DNA of 64,000 nt from Incurvaria masculella (taxonomy: Eukaryota; Arthropoda; Insecta; Lepidoptera; Incurvariidae). The stretch lies in assembly GCA_946894095.1 (NCBI GenBank), contig OX335656.1:5161001-5225000 (forward strand), given 5' to 3'. Below are positions 31,601 to 40,659 of the stretch, piece by piece. Position 1 is the first letter of the stretch, and each line of letters begins with the position of its first letter. The position numbers and the translations under genes were made by a program. The notes under the pieces were generated by a model, which was given only the letters and a program-made list of their open reading frames with translations, did not search any database and was not told the origin of the DNA.

Positions 31601-34600
31601 CTTTGCTAACAAAGAAAATAAAATCAATACGTTCGAGCGTTAGCGTTGAGATAACACAAAATTTGGTACAGTTTTGAGTGAACCCAGGGTTATCTCATAG
31701 CGCTTATGCTCGAAAGTGGAGTTATCTATTAGCGGACTTAGGCTTCTGGAGGCTGCAGCCGATATCAATTAAGTGGAGTTATCTATTGGCGGACTTAGGC
31801 CCCTGAAGGCTGCAGGCTATATGAGTTTGCATTGAGTATTATGGTTCCAGCACTGGATCGCGAACAACCTGTTCGGCATCGCGTTCGCCATCAACGGCGT
31901 GGAGCTGCTGCACCTCAACAACGTGGTGACGGGCTGCATCCTCCTGTGCGGTCTCTTCATCTACGACATCTTCTGGGTGTTCGGAACCAACGTCATGGTC
32001 ACCGTCGCCAAGTCCTTCGAGGCGCCAATCAAGCGTATGTGTCTTGCACTTTACTGATAAAATTTTTCGTGTTGTTGTATGTACAGAAATATATGTATAT
32101 TTCTCTATGCCAAATACATTTCACTGGAGATAGAGATAGTTTTGGGATCCCTTTGTGGGGGGGGGGGGGGGGATCCCTGACCTTGGATTAAAGAGGACTT
32201 GATAATTATTCCAGTTTAAGATAGATAATTACAGATACATTTCCCTCCGACATTCTTACCAATGCACCTGGATTTCGATGTCGAAAAATACCCCTGCACA
32301 CCACATCCATTTGTATGTGTAATGTGTTTTAGATACATATGTATAACAAACAAACAAAAATAAGTTTTTTATAATTTTGACGTGTTCATTTTTGATGATA
32401 TGGTACTGGTACTAACATGTCGATTGCTCAAACCGAAATTCGTCTTACACGATCAGTGCCTCTTGCCATACAAGGTGACCTTGGCTGAGAGAACCAAAAA
32501 TGAGAATCAATCAAGTTTGCCCCCCCCCCCCCATAAATAATTTATGATTTTTTTTAGATGCGTTTTTTAATCGCCACGCCCAAGTGAAATTTCCTTTGGA
32601 CCCAAAGCGGTCACAAATTATTTTCACAAACTTAATATATTTGCTTTTGTATGACAATCCCTTAACATCGTTTCCGGCCAGCAGTGGTGTTCCCGCAGGA
32701 CCTGCTCGTGAACGGCCTCGGCGCGAGCAACTTCGCGATGCTGGGCCTCGGTGACATCGTCGTGCCGGGCATCTTCATCGCTCTGCTGCTCCGCTTCGAC
32801 AAGAGCCTCGCGCGCGGCTCCAACTTCTACTTCCACGCCACCTTCTCCGCTTACATCCTCGGTCTGCTCGCCACGATCCTGGTCAGTGGTTTTTTAGGGT
32901 TTCTTAAGTTTAAACATCTATCCGGGACATTGATCCCTGCACCTGGTCTCCGAGGTGTGATTAGCTAACTAAACTTGCATGCGTGTAAGTCTAGTTCGTG
33001 CGTATGTCCGTTTTTTTTATAATGGCGTACAAATTTTCGCACAACAAATTTTAACACAGCTCAAACAAATCGATAAACTTTCTTTGTCGATATGAAAGTT
33101 GTTAAATTTATCGACTATTGCGGGCATAGCCAGATTGGTCAATATATTTAACGTCTGAGACATATATAGATGAAATAGCAACACTCTACATTTTATCGAC
33201 AGAGAGAAACAAAGGACAGTAAAAGGAAGGAAATAGTAATTTATTGATCGAAATAGTTTTACCGACGCTTTGTCGATCATTTGTGCTCCTGTTGCTGCCT
33301 AGTTGCTATTATTTAGCCAACAAAGTTTACTTAAGACCGACTAGATTTTGCATGGGCAGATATGGCATAGAAACATTGATATCAGGGGCATAGAAACATT
33401 GATATCTGTTGGAATGCAAACAAAAAGTCCTGGTTTGTAATTTGGTAAACTATATGAAAACTACATATAGATAAAAAGCATAAGATGTCTGCTGCTCGTT
33501 GCAAGTTTGCGTGTTGTCAAAACGTAAAACAATAAAACGTCTCGATAAATCTCTGCCTTTAATTCGCACTCCCGCTGCCGATTTCCAACAATATCAAATA
33601 AAGGTGAGCTGTTATTGGAACTCACTTTATTGTACCGTCATGGCTACCGGTGCACAATTTACACACAACACCATTCGTGTGTGTAAACAAGAGTTTGAGT
33701 AGTGCAAGGAGGACAATTTCTCGGGATTTCCTGCAACAATACCACTATAGCAGGTCGACGAAACGCTTGTTGGTATGCTACAAGCGATCCGCACCTGCGC
33801 GTGTGAGTCACCGCTGCATCTGAGTTCGGGCGAGGGAACTATGGTAGGAGTGGTGTTTTGCTCTAAGCTGAGTTCAAAGTTAATTGAAGATGGTTGGAAG
33901 GCTGTAAATGCATACTACTGACATGTGGAAGCTCAAACTATATATTTTTAACCGACTTAAAAAAAAAAGGAGGAAATACTCAATTCGTCCGAATCTTTTT
34001 TTTATTTATGTTAACCGATTATATAGTATATAGATCACAGTTCAAAATAGAATATGTATGAAACATTTTACAACCAAATGCCTAATAATATTTAAATAAT
34101 GTGTATAATATTTAAAATGCCTTTGCGGATAAAAGGTATTCTACGACTATAGTGTGAACAGAACTGTGAAGGACGAATGCACCACCCACCCTGTTCGCCA
34201 GGACGGTGGGCCTGATGGTACGTATGCGTGTACTCAATCGTGCGCTTGTAGGTGATGCACGTGTTCAAGCACGCCCAGCCCGCACTGCTGTACCTGGTGC
34301 CCGCGTGTCTCGGCACCCCGCTTGGACTCGCCTTGCTCCGCGGCGACATCAACGCACTCTTCTCGTAAGTTCACTTACCATGCCAATCATGTTAAACAAC
34401 TCGCCAGGATAAGCATAGCAAGGATAAGAGTTTTTAAATTTGACGTTTAGTGACATAACGTACCATGCTGAGTGGTAAATTTCCATTCACTTGGCCGAAT
34501 CACACGTCGTTTGACAGTAAGCATGGTACGAAAAGCAATTAAGGTGGCCCATCCCGCTCATCTCCCCATACAAACGGGGAAAGAAGATCACGCCCATATT

Positions 34601-35783
34601 TCTTTTCAGAGATCCCAAGTTTTGCTCAAAATAGCATTATTTGATCAAACTAGATGTCTGATGACCATTGGCATTGTAAAATTGTGTTTGGTTTCTAATT
34701 GTAAGGTCCGAAAGTTAGAATTTTTCGCGCGTTTTATACAATAACTTTGGAGGTGGATTACGCAATGATAAAGTAAGAAAATCTTAAAAAGATTAGTCAT
34801 CAGACATAGCTTATTTAATCAAGATTTATAATCTATTTGGTTTTTGTTCGATTTTTGACTGCAGCGGTCGTGGTTCACTTTAAGCTATAAGTCGTTTTGT
34901 AATTAAAATTTTCGTAAATCTCATCAAATCATACACTATGCACATTGTCTTTTTTGTGGACATGTTGCATCTTCCTCATCACGGAGCCTGTTTTTTTTTT
35001 AAACAAAGAAGGTCCCAGAACGCAACAGCACGGTTTTGTACCGTGCCCGCGAATGAGTTCGTCCCGCCGGGTTGGGCCACCTTAAACGATATATTTAATC
35101 AGTCTCTTACCTGTTGCAATGTGTTGTTGGTCTTGGCCAACAAGTGCTGTCTGGGGAGTCTTAGAACAGACGAAATGGATACCAGCCAATGTTATTTTCA
35201 GTCAACCCAGAGCGTACAAATTACACCAAATTGCAATGGGAAATCAACTTAAAACTCCAGCACAGAACCATAGACCTTATCCACTGGGCTAGAAGCCAAC
35301 TCCATCTAGCACTTTAACAAGTTTGCATATTTTTCTCCAAAACATCAATTGTCTGTCTTAATCACAACTTCAGAGTTAAAATGAAAAGGCAGTGTGATGT
35401 TTATTTAATCTTTCTCTCTATACTCTGTACAATTTACTACAAGAAAATGCCAGCCGCATACAGTTCAAAAAATAATTGTCTGTGTTTTCCATTCAGTTTG
35501 TAGTTGTGCTCAAAAAGGGAATGTTCTGGCATGGCACCTAATTCCTACGGGAATGCAGTGTGTTCGCCTAGTATCAGGACAATGGACAACATGAATGACA
35601 ATAGCTATTCATGACCAGTTACTTAATATTCTAATTAATATTCAAAAAATAATATTCTAAAGTTAATTTGTAACGTGATTATTTATAAATTATTTCTCTC
35701 TAATCTAATATCCGTATGTGTCCAGATACGAGGACCAGCCAAAGGAAGTTCCCGCCGTCACTACCGACAAGAAGACTGAGTAA
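28628..35783 (+). CDS. SPP: Signal peptide peptidase (minor histocompatibility antigen H13 homologue), seven exons
   Basis: Exons: 28628-28813, 29173-29354, 30355-30529, 31851-32034, 32685-32881, 34252-34364 and 35726-35783. All junctions are GT-AG; they join to 1095 nt, 364 residues plus TAA. Known role: intramembrane aspartyl protease of the ER that cuts signal-peptide remnants. The catalytic YD motif is at Tyr219-Asp220 (LFIYDIFWVFG), GLGD ends at Asp266 (AMLGLGDIVVPG), and PAL is at 318-320 (HAQPALLYLVPA). These match the human positions within one residue. An N-glycosylation site (NAT) is at about residue 20. Several hydrophobic helices are visible, and the protein ends KKTE, a KKxx ER-retrieval signal. 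Introns carry a foldback element, SINEs and a nested TTAA MITE, yet every exon is intact. Confidence 0.96.
29657..30042. mobile_element. TTAA-bounded foldback MITE, family A (copy 2)
   Basis: TTAAGGTGCCCCCGTAAGCA at the left and GTGCTTACGGGCCGACCTTAA-type end at the right. The arms are about 150 bp each and inverted, including CCTCCCATACAAACGTAGTT, ACTGTTCCAATT and CTGTGTCTGCATGC. It lies in SPP intron 2. Confidence 0.8.
31185..31385 (+). mobile_element. tRNA-derived SINE, very diverged
   Basis: GATTCCATGTAAAACTCTTG, TTACTAGGTATTACAG, CCATTGGTCAAAGCCCCAAT and AGGAAGGTCCTGAAATG resemble the family in the right order. An old copy in SPP intron 3. Confidence 0.45.
31635..31815. repeat. Foldback repeat with a short tandem duplication, SPP intron 3
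   Basis: GAGCGTTAGCGTTGAGATAA..AAATTTGG is inverted against GTTATCTCATAGCGCTTATG. Then GTGGAGTTATCTATT.GCGG / ACTTAGGC is repeated twice at about 60-bp spacing. It is related to the repeat at 5432-5562. It ends about 40 bp before the exon 4 acceptor. Confidence 0.6.
32157..32172 (+). repeat. Poly(G) run in SPP intron 4
   Basis: Sixteen consecutive G. A matching run of thirteen C lies at 32520-32532 in the same intron. Confidence 0.8.
32520..32532 (+). repeat. Poly(C) run in SPP intron 4
   Basis: Thirteen consecutive C, able in principle to pair with the poly(G) run about 350 bases upstream. Confidence 0.8.
33040..33290. repeat. AT-rich repeat in SPP intron 5
   Basis: Contains repeated ATCGATAAA / TTGTCGATA and TTTATCGACAGAG motifs and ends CATTTGTGCTCCTGTTGCTG. 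This end resembles CATTTGTGCTCCCGCTGCTG at the right terminus of the element at 60210-61155, suggesting one family. Confidence 0.5.
33948..34020 (+). repeat. 'Accgactt...' lepidopteran interspersed repeat fragment
   Basis: TTTTTAACCGACTTAAAAAA followed by AGGAGGAAATACTCAATTCG and a T-run. This resembles the common lepidopteran AACCGACTTCAAAAA-type retrotransposon tail. A shorter piece lies near 20420. Confidence 0.5.
34436..35115. repeat. Interspersed repeat (copy 2) split by a TTAA MITE
   Basis: Left part 34436-34540 (TTGACGTTTAGTGACATAAC, CGTCGTTTGACAGTAAGCAT) and right part 35086-35115 (ATTTAATCAGTCTCTTACCT) align with the continuous copy at 957-1110. The family B MITE sits between them. 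Confidence 0.6.
34539..35085. mobile_element. TTAA-bounded MITE, family B (copy 4)
   Basis: TTAAGGTGGCCCATCCCGC at the left and CCGGGTTGGGCCACCTTAA at the right. The interior is as in the other copies. It lies in SPP intron 6. Confidence 0.88.
35475..35625 (+). mobile_element. tRNA-derived SINE, diverged 3' part
   Basis: TTGTCTGTGTTTTCCATTCA, GTTCTGGCATGGCACCTAAT and TCCTACGGGAATGCAGTGTG are recognisable. It ends about 100 bp before the last SPP exon. Confidence 0.55.
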
Positions 35784-36885
35784 CGGCCCGTCTCACCGTG
35801 GTCACCTCGCGTACACTTACACACTTAGTGCGCCTAGATTTCTACATCTTAGACATAATTGACAAGCACAATACTTAATCAATATTGAAGGTGCATTTTT
35901 TTGTTAGTTTATTTTCCATTTAGAATGAACTACACGAAATGTTGCTGAACGGTGGGTATTCAGTTCATAGGCCAAATTGTTGTTTCCATATTTTTGGTAC
36001 TGCTTTTGAAATGTATTTTTCTAGTAAAAATTATAAATATCTCTTGAATTATTCAATTAAAAAAAGGCCTTTATATCCACATTCACAACTTGGGTCACAT
36101 GCCGTAACTCATCCATCTGAGATTCGAGAATTCTTCATATTCGCAGAACACCGAACCCGGCGCTCCTGGAGGTGGCAGGCTTGAATATTTGCATTGAATC
36201 AGCCTCGTACCACCTCTTGTAGGGGGCAGCCGCATTGCTCTGTGTTCATATTCATATTAATGCAAGGTAAAGTACCTCGAACTCAAAACAAATACAAATT
36301 AAATATATGCCTACTCTAGAAAAAATGGTTGTAGCCTTTATATTGAAAAATATTCTTATTATATATAGCATCTTGTAAAGGCAGCCGTGATTTTAGTGGA
36401 ATGTGAAATTGTTAGAACTTGCTATGTGTGACCAATCTGATTGTGATGAGGAGACTTATTCTTAGATTTTACTAATATATTCAATAATTTCTGGTATTCA
36501 AAAAATATATATACTTAAAAATGTATTATTTGGTCAGGGAATAGTTATTTTCATGTCGTTGTATAGTTTTGTTGACAATTGTATTTATTTACTGCATTTA
36601 TTGATTTAGTCAAAAATATATAATTGAGGGTGATAGTGATATATTTTTTTGCAATCATTTGAATAGACCCATTTGGTACATTCATTTCATATTTCCGTGT
36701 TAGCACCAAGGCTAAAAGCATAACAGAATGATAAAACTATTTTTTAATTTATTGATGAAAACATTTACAAATTTAGGGCTCCATACCTCAAAACACAAGA
36801 GTAAGCCAGATGTTCTAGTGAGACCACCCGTCGCTCGCAAAAAATCAAAATGAATTGTATGTTCGCATGTCCTTAAATTAATTTA

Positions 36886-37157
36886 TAAAAAAACTGGCCA
36901 AGCACGAGTCGGACTCGCAAACAAAGAGTTTCATGGCATCGCACAAGATAAACCACAAAATATTACGATTCCTTTAATTATTATTTTTTAAGTTTTACTA
37001 TTTGTCCTTTTATTGGCAATAGAAACACATATTTCGTGAATATTTCAGTTGTCTATCTATTACGGTTCGTGAGACACAGGCCACTGACGGACGAACGGAC
37101 AGCGGAGGCTTAATAATAAGGTTCCGTTGGAAATCTTTGGGCACCGAAACCTAAACA
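36886..37157 (+). repeat. (GTCY)n MITE, old copy, in SPP 3' UTR region
   Basis: ACTGGCCAAGCACGAGTCGG, TATTTCAGTTGTCTATCTAT, a remnant GACGGACGAACGGACAGCGG, and TGGGCACCGAAACCTAAA. Many substitutions. Confidence 0.75.
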
Positions 37158-38070
37158 GGAATTAAATTTGTACATATATAAAATGTTAATGAAAATTAAA
37201 ATGCATAAATGCATATATGTATTTTCGTTAACGTTCCGGAAATTTACACTTCCAAGAAAGGTGTGATTTTGTTATCTCAGAAATATCTTAATATTTAACA
37301 ACAAAATTATGTGAAGGAAACCTATAAAGAATGATTTTAGTTGTACTGTGGGTGTTTACATTCTCTTCTGATATTGGGTTACCACATTGTTTTTTTGTGT
37401 ACATAGCCAACATTTCGAAAGGATGAACTATTCGAGTCAGTTCGAAACGTGGGTTATCTTCATGAAAAATAACTGCTAAACTAACATGCTGAAAATTATT
37501 TAACCTATAATGAAATTCATACCTTAATATTTGAGAGACTTGAAGTCATAAAAATATGAATATCTCACCTCAATTTGATGCGAGGCTCGATTTGCAATAG
37601 GTTGGCTTTTCTTTTATATATGTAAAAATCCATTTATGCATTTATCGAACCAATAGCATCTGCATCCAACCTCGTAGGTTGATGTACTTCTCAAGAAGTC
37701 AGTGTGGGTGGTAAAATACATTATGTTAGTCTATAGGCATACAAATCTTCCAAATTTTATCTTCCATATTTGACTAGCGCTATCTCTTGTTTTTTCAAAT
37801 TGTTTATGTTATCTGTTTTATTTTACAATATTTTCGTACAGACTGCTAGAGACAATTGAGTTAGCTGTATTTGATACTTTCTACTTTTGGGCACAGGGCC
37901 ACCTTGTTTTAAATTTTCTTCATGTGCATATGTTTTGGCTAGTGCGATAAATAATAATGAATTGGAGATTAATTTCGGCTGACTAAACTTTATGTCTATG
38001 TAACATTAAGTTACCATTTTTGCAAGTAAATGTATTGTCCTTTTATGTACATATGTATATGTGACTTATC

Positions 38071-38076
38071 AATAAA
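38071..38076 (+). terminator. Candidate poly(A) signal of SPP
   Basis: AATAAA in TTATCAATAAATCACATTTC, the first clear canonical signal after the stop codon that I noted. Confidence 0.45.
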
Positions 38077-38149
38077 TCACATTTCCAAATTGGATCAAAA
38101 TTTTTAAATTTTATTTTCTAATTGAGTTAAACTAAGTTATATTTAGGAA

Positions 38150-38505
38150 AGTCCCTTTTTTTATAACGACATGTTGGCTAATACAACACCAGAGTCCTGA
38201 TATTGGTCCAACACCGCATTCCCGAAGGAATTAGGAACCATGCCAGGAGCTTCCCTATACGAGCATGGCTACATTGAACTGGATGGAAAACATGGACAAT
38301 TTTTTATTCCCGCTCCGACCATATTTTCATCCAAGGTGATCAACTCTCAAACCTACCACTCTCAACTCTACCACCTAGAAGGGGAAAGGGCCCTACAGTT
38401 TTACATGGATTCCGAACCATGGAACAGCTCGCATTCGAAACGAAAGCTTATCCAACTCGGAAACAGAAAGTGGTGCATGAACTTAGATGAAAAAGAAATA
38501 GATTA
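38150..38505 (-). mobile_element. tRNA-derived SINE, reverse
   Basis: GAAGGAATTAGGAACCATGC, ACATTGAACTGGATGGAAAA, ACCTAGAAGGGGAAAGGG, TTTACATGGATTCCGAACC and CAGAAAGTGGTGCATGAAC. It is truncated within the tRNA-like head, and a duplication of CTCAA.CTACCACT is seen inside. Confidence 0.75.
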
Positions 38506-38931
38506 TTGATCCGTCAAAAGTACGTTCGCCCAGCGCAGTTGCTCTCAGTCGGTGTCAGACGTCAGTCCATGCTTGTCATGAATTAAGTTGGGCGAGATTT
38601 CCGTGCATAGAAAAAATGGTGTCTTGTGTGTTTGAAAAATGTGTGGTGGAAATAACACCATAAAAGACAACAGCTATGAAATCACATTCCATGTAAAAGT
38701 ACAAGCATATTCAGTATATTTTTATTTGAGCTAACCTCAAAGCTGACATGTACAATAATGGTGCAAACAGGGTTGGCACACGCAACGATAAAAGGTTAGT
38801 TCTAATAATTATTATTTAGATTTTCATTTAAGTTTTATATAATTTTATAAGTTGTATAATATTATAGATTCGTAAACGTTATTTTCAAAACAACTAGGGC
38901 TAGCATAAAATAATAGTTTACTTGAGTAAAT

Positions 38932-39035
38932 GTACGGTGGCGAAATTGGTAGACGCAATACCCGCGAATGGCATGTTTTGCTGGTTCGGGTCCAGCCTTG
39001 ATGATTTAAATAAATGAAATGAAATAAAAAAAAAT
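38932..39035 (+). repeat. Retroposed tRNA-Leu-like sequence
   Basis: GGTGGCGAAATTGGTAGACG resembles the 5' half of bacterial or organellar tRNA-Leu, and GCTGGTTCGGGTCCAGC forms a perfect 5-bp T-arm. No matching acceptor stem or full variable arm is seen, so it is not a functional tRNA. It runs into TTTAAATAAATGAAATGAAA and poly(A). The same tail sequence ends the LINE tail at 62975-63010. Confidence 0.5.
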
Positions 39036-39171
39036 CACTTTGAGTCACCTGTGACTCACCAGTTAGTCAACAATGACTCACCAGTTACTAAGGCCCAACC
39101 GCTAACTCACCAGTAAGTGACAGGTGACTGTGAATCTCGTGGACACCAGTGCAACGAATATTTGATTTTGA

Positions 39172-39330
39172 GGGTCCGTCAGTGCGAGCACGGGAAATTT
39201 GCAACTTGCATGCATGCAACTGCGATATGATCTGTCAGTTTATTATATTCTGAACTGTCAAAACGCAGTTTGAGTGAAGATACTTCACTCAAAATCGTTG
39301 CTACTTTTTTGGTGCTCGCACGGACGAATT
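39172..39330. repeat. Short MITE with GTCCGT..GTGCGAGCAC ends
   Basis: GTCCGTCAGTGCGAGCAC at the left and GTGCTCGCACGGAC at the right are inverted. About 125 bp lie between, including TCTGAACTGTCAAAACGCAG. Confidence 0.6.
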
Positions 39331-39481
39331 CGTGAACAAACTAACTACCATTATCATTCAAATACAGCCAGTAGTCATGGTTGTTCCTTCACGGCGATGT
39401 AACACATGTAAGTAGTCTGTAAAAATACTTCTAGGCCAATGAATGAAGCTAAAATTTGGGGCTTACCAAAGCACTAAATCG

Positions 39482-40060
39482 TCCGTCCATGAAATCTTCA
39501 GAATGTGTACAAATACAGGTTTTAAAAATGAATGACTAAGAATCTAACAATTTTTTTTCCCGGAACTTAGGTATTTTGGCCAAAAACACAAAATATGCGG
39601 TATCATTTGCTGCAAAAATGGCCCGCCAAATTTCTTTTCAATGTCTAATAAAATGGGTTAATAGGTATATATGTGTTCAGGAATCCAACATTTTTGTTAC
39701 ACAAAAGCGAGTTTTTTTTAAAAAATACACAGTTTTCGCTCTCATTAACTCGGCAGAATTGGGCAGCCCAATCTGTCGTCACACATTTGTTTTTAATTCT
39801 TATCAGATCGATAATTTCAACGAATCCAACAAATTTATTACTGGCAACACATATATTTTGCTAATGGCCAAATAAAGTAAACGGCATAATTTGCCCGCCT
39901 ATTTTTTAAATTATAATGATAATAAATGATATAGACGAACATACTTTTAACAGAATCCAACAAAAAATTTACATGCCAGTCAGTTTTGCAGCGTATAACG
40001 TAACATTGAATTTCGCGCTAAAATAGCTTGGCGAAAGCGGGTGGTAGGCGGCGCGGTGCG
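39482..40060 (+). repeat. Left long inverted repeat of the 8-kb element
   Basis: Contains four GAATC.AACA motifs (near 39541, 39679, 39823 and 39954) at spacings of about 138, 144 and 131 bp. They match the mirrored TGTTGGATTC motifs of the right copy. A 99-codon open frame (39576-39875) is present but is explained by the repeat. Confidence 0.75.
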
Positions 40061-40473
40061 GAGGCAGTGCGGAGCGGTGGCGTGGGAACGGTGGCGGCGG
40101 TAAGAAAGGGTTTAGCCTGTGTTAGTGATACCGATTACGAAGTAATTATTAGTATTATCTTTGGTGATACTTATGTATAGTTCGTTTTCATGCGTAGTAC
40201 CTGCATAATGGACAAGAGTTTATAAGTGTGATGTGAAATTTAAATTAATTAATTCACCAATTTGATAAAGGTATTATTCTTTTGTAATTGCTAGTGATCG
40301 TCGAATATACACATGTAAATGAGTAAAATACTTTGGTAAAGGTTGAATACAATTTGAGTTATTTTATTTTTATGCAAGATGATTCCGCGAAGATAAATCA
40401 CTGAAATTAGATAAACTACATATTTATAATTCACAAATTGATTCACGGTGGATTAAACATACATTCATGAATG

Positions 40474-40497
40474 AAGAACGTGATATATCACGTTCTT
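40474..40497. other. 24-bp perfect palindrome
   Basis: A self-complementary sequence centred on GTGATATATCAC with AAGAAC / GTTCTT ends. It sits between the left inverted repeat and the satellite array. It could be a cruciform or a dimeric protein-binding site; no factor is assigned. Confidence 0.6.
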
Positions 40498-40659
40498 GGA
40501 TTCAGTGCCGCACTACCTTAGTACGAAAAAGTATATTTACTTATTGAATTATGTTGTGCCTTGGGCGTCAGGGCAAATAGGAGCCGAAAGCGCTAGACCC
40601 GAGCACGCCTGTGAAATACCCCGCAATTCGCTTGCACCGGTCATATAATACTGACCATA

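Larger units (their letters stand above)
35784..38090 (+). other. Predicted long 3' UTR of SPP
   Basis: About 2.3 kb without a gene between the SPP stop and the first strong AATAAA at 38071. It contains a diverged (GTCY)n MITE. The true poly(A) site could be earlier. Confidence 0.5.

Noticed and set aside
39576..39875. 99-codon frame shared with 47191-47508 (105 codons)
   Set aside because: The shared protein-like sequence comes from the inverted repeat itself; no known domain, and two copies of one sequence are no evidence of selection. Worth revisiting only if more diverged copies keep the frame.
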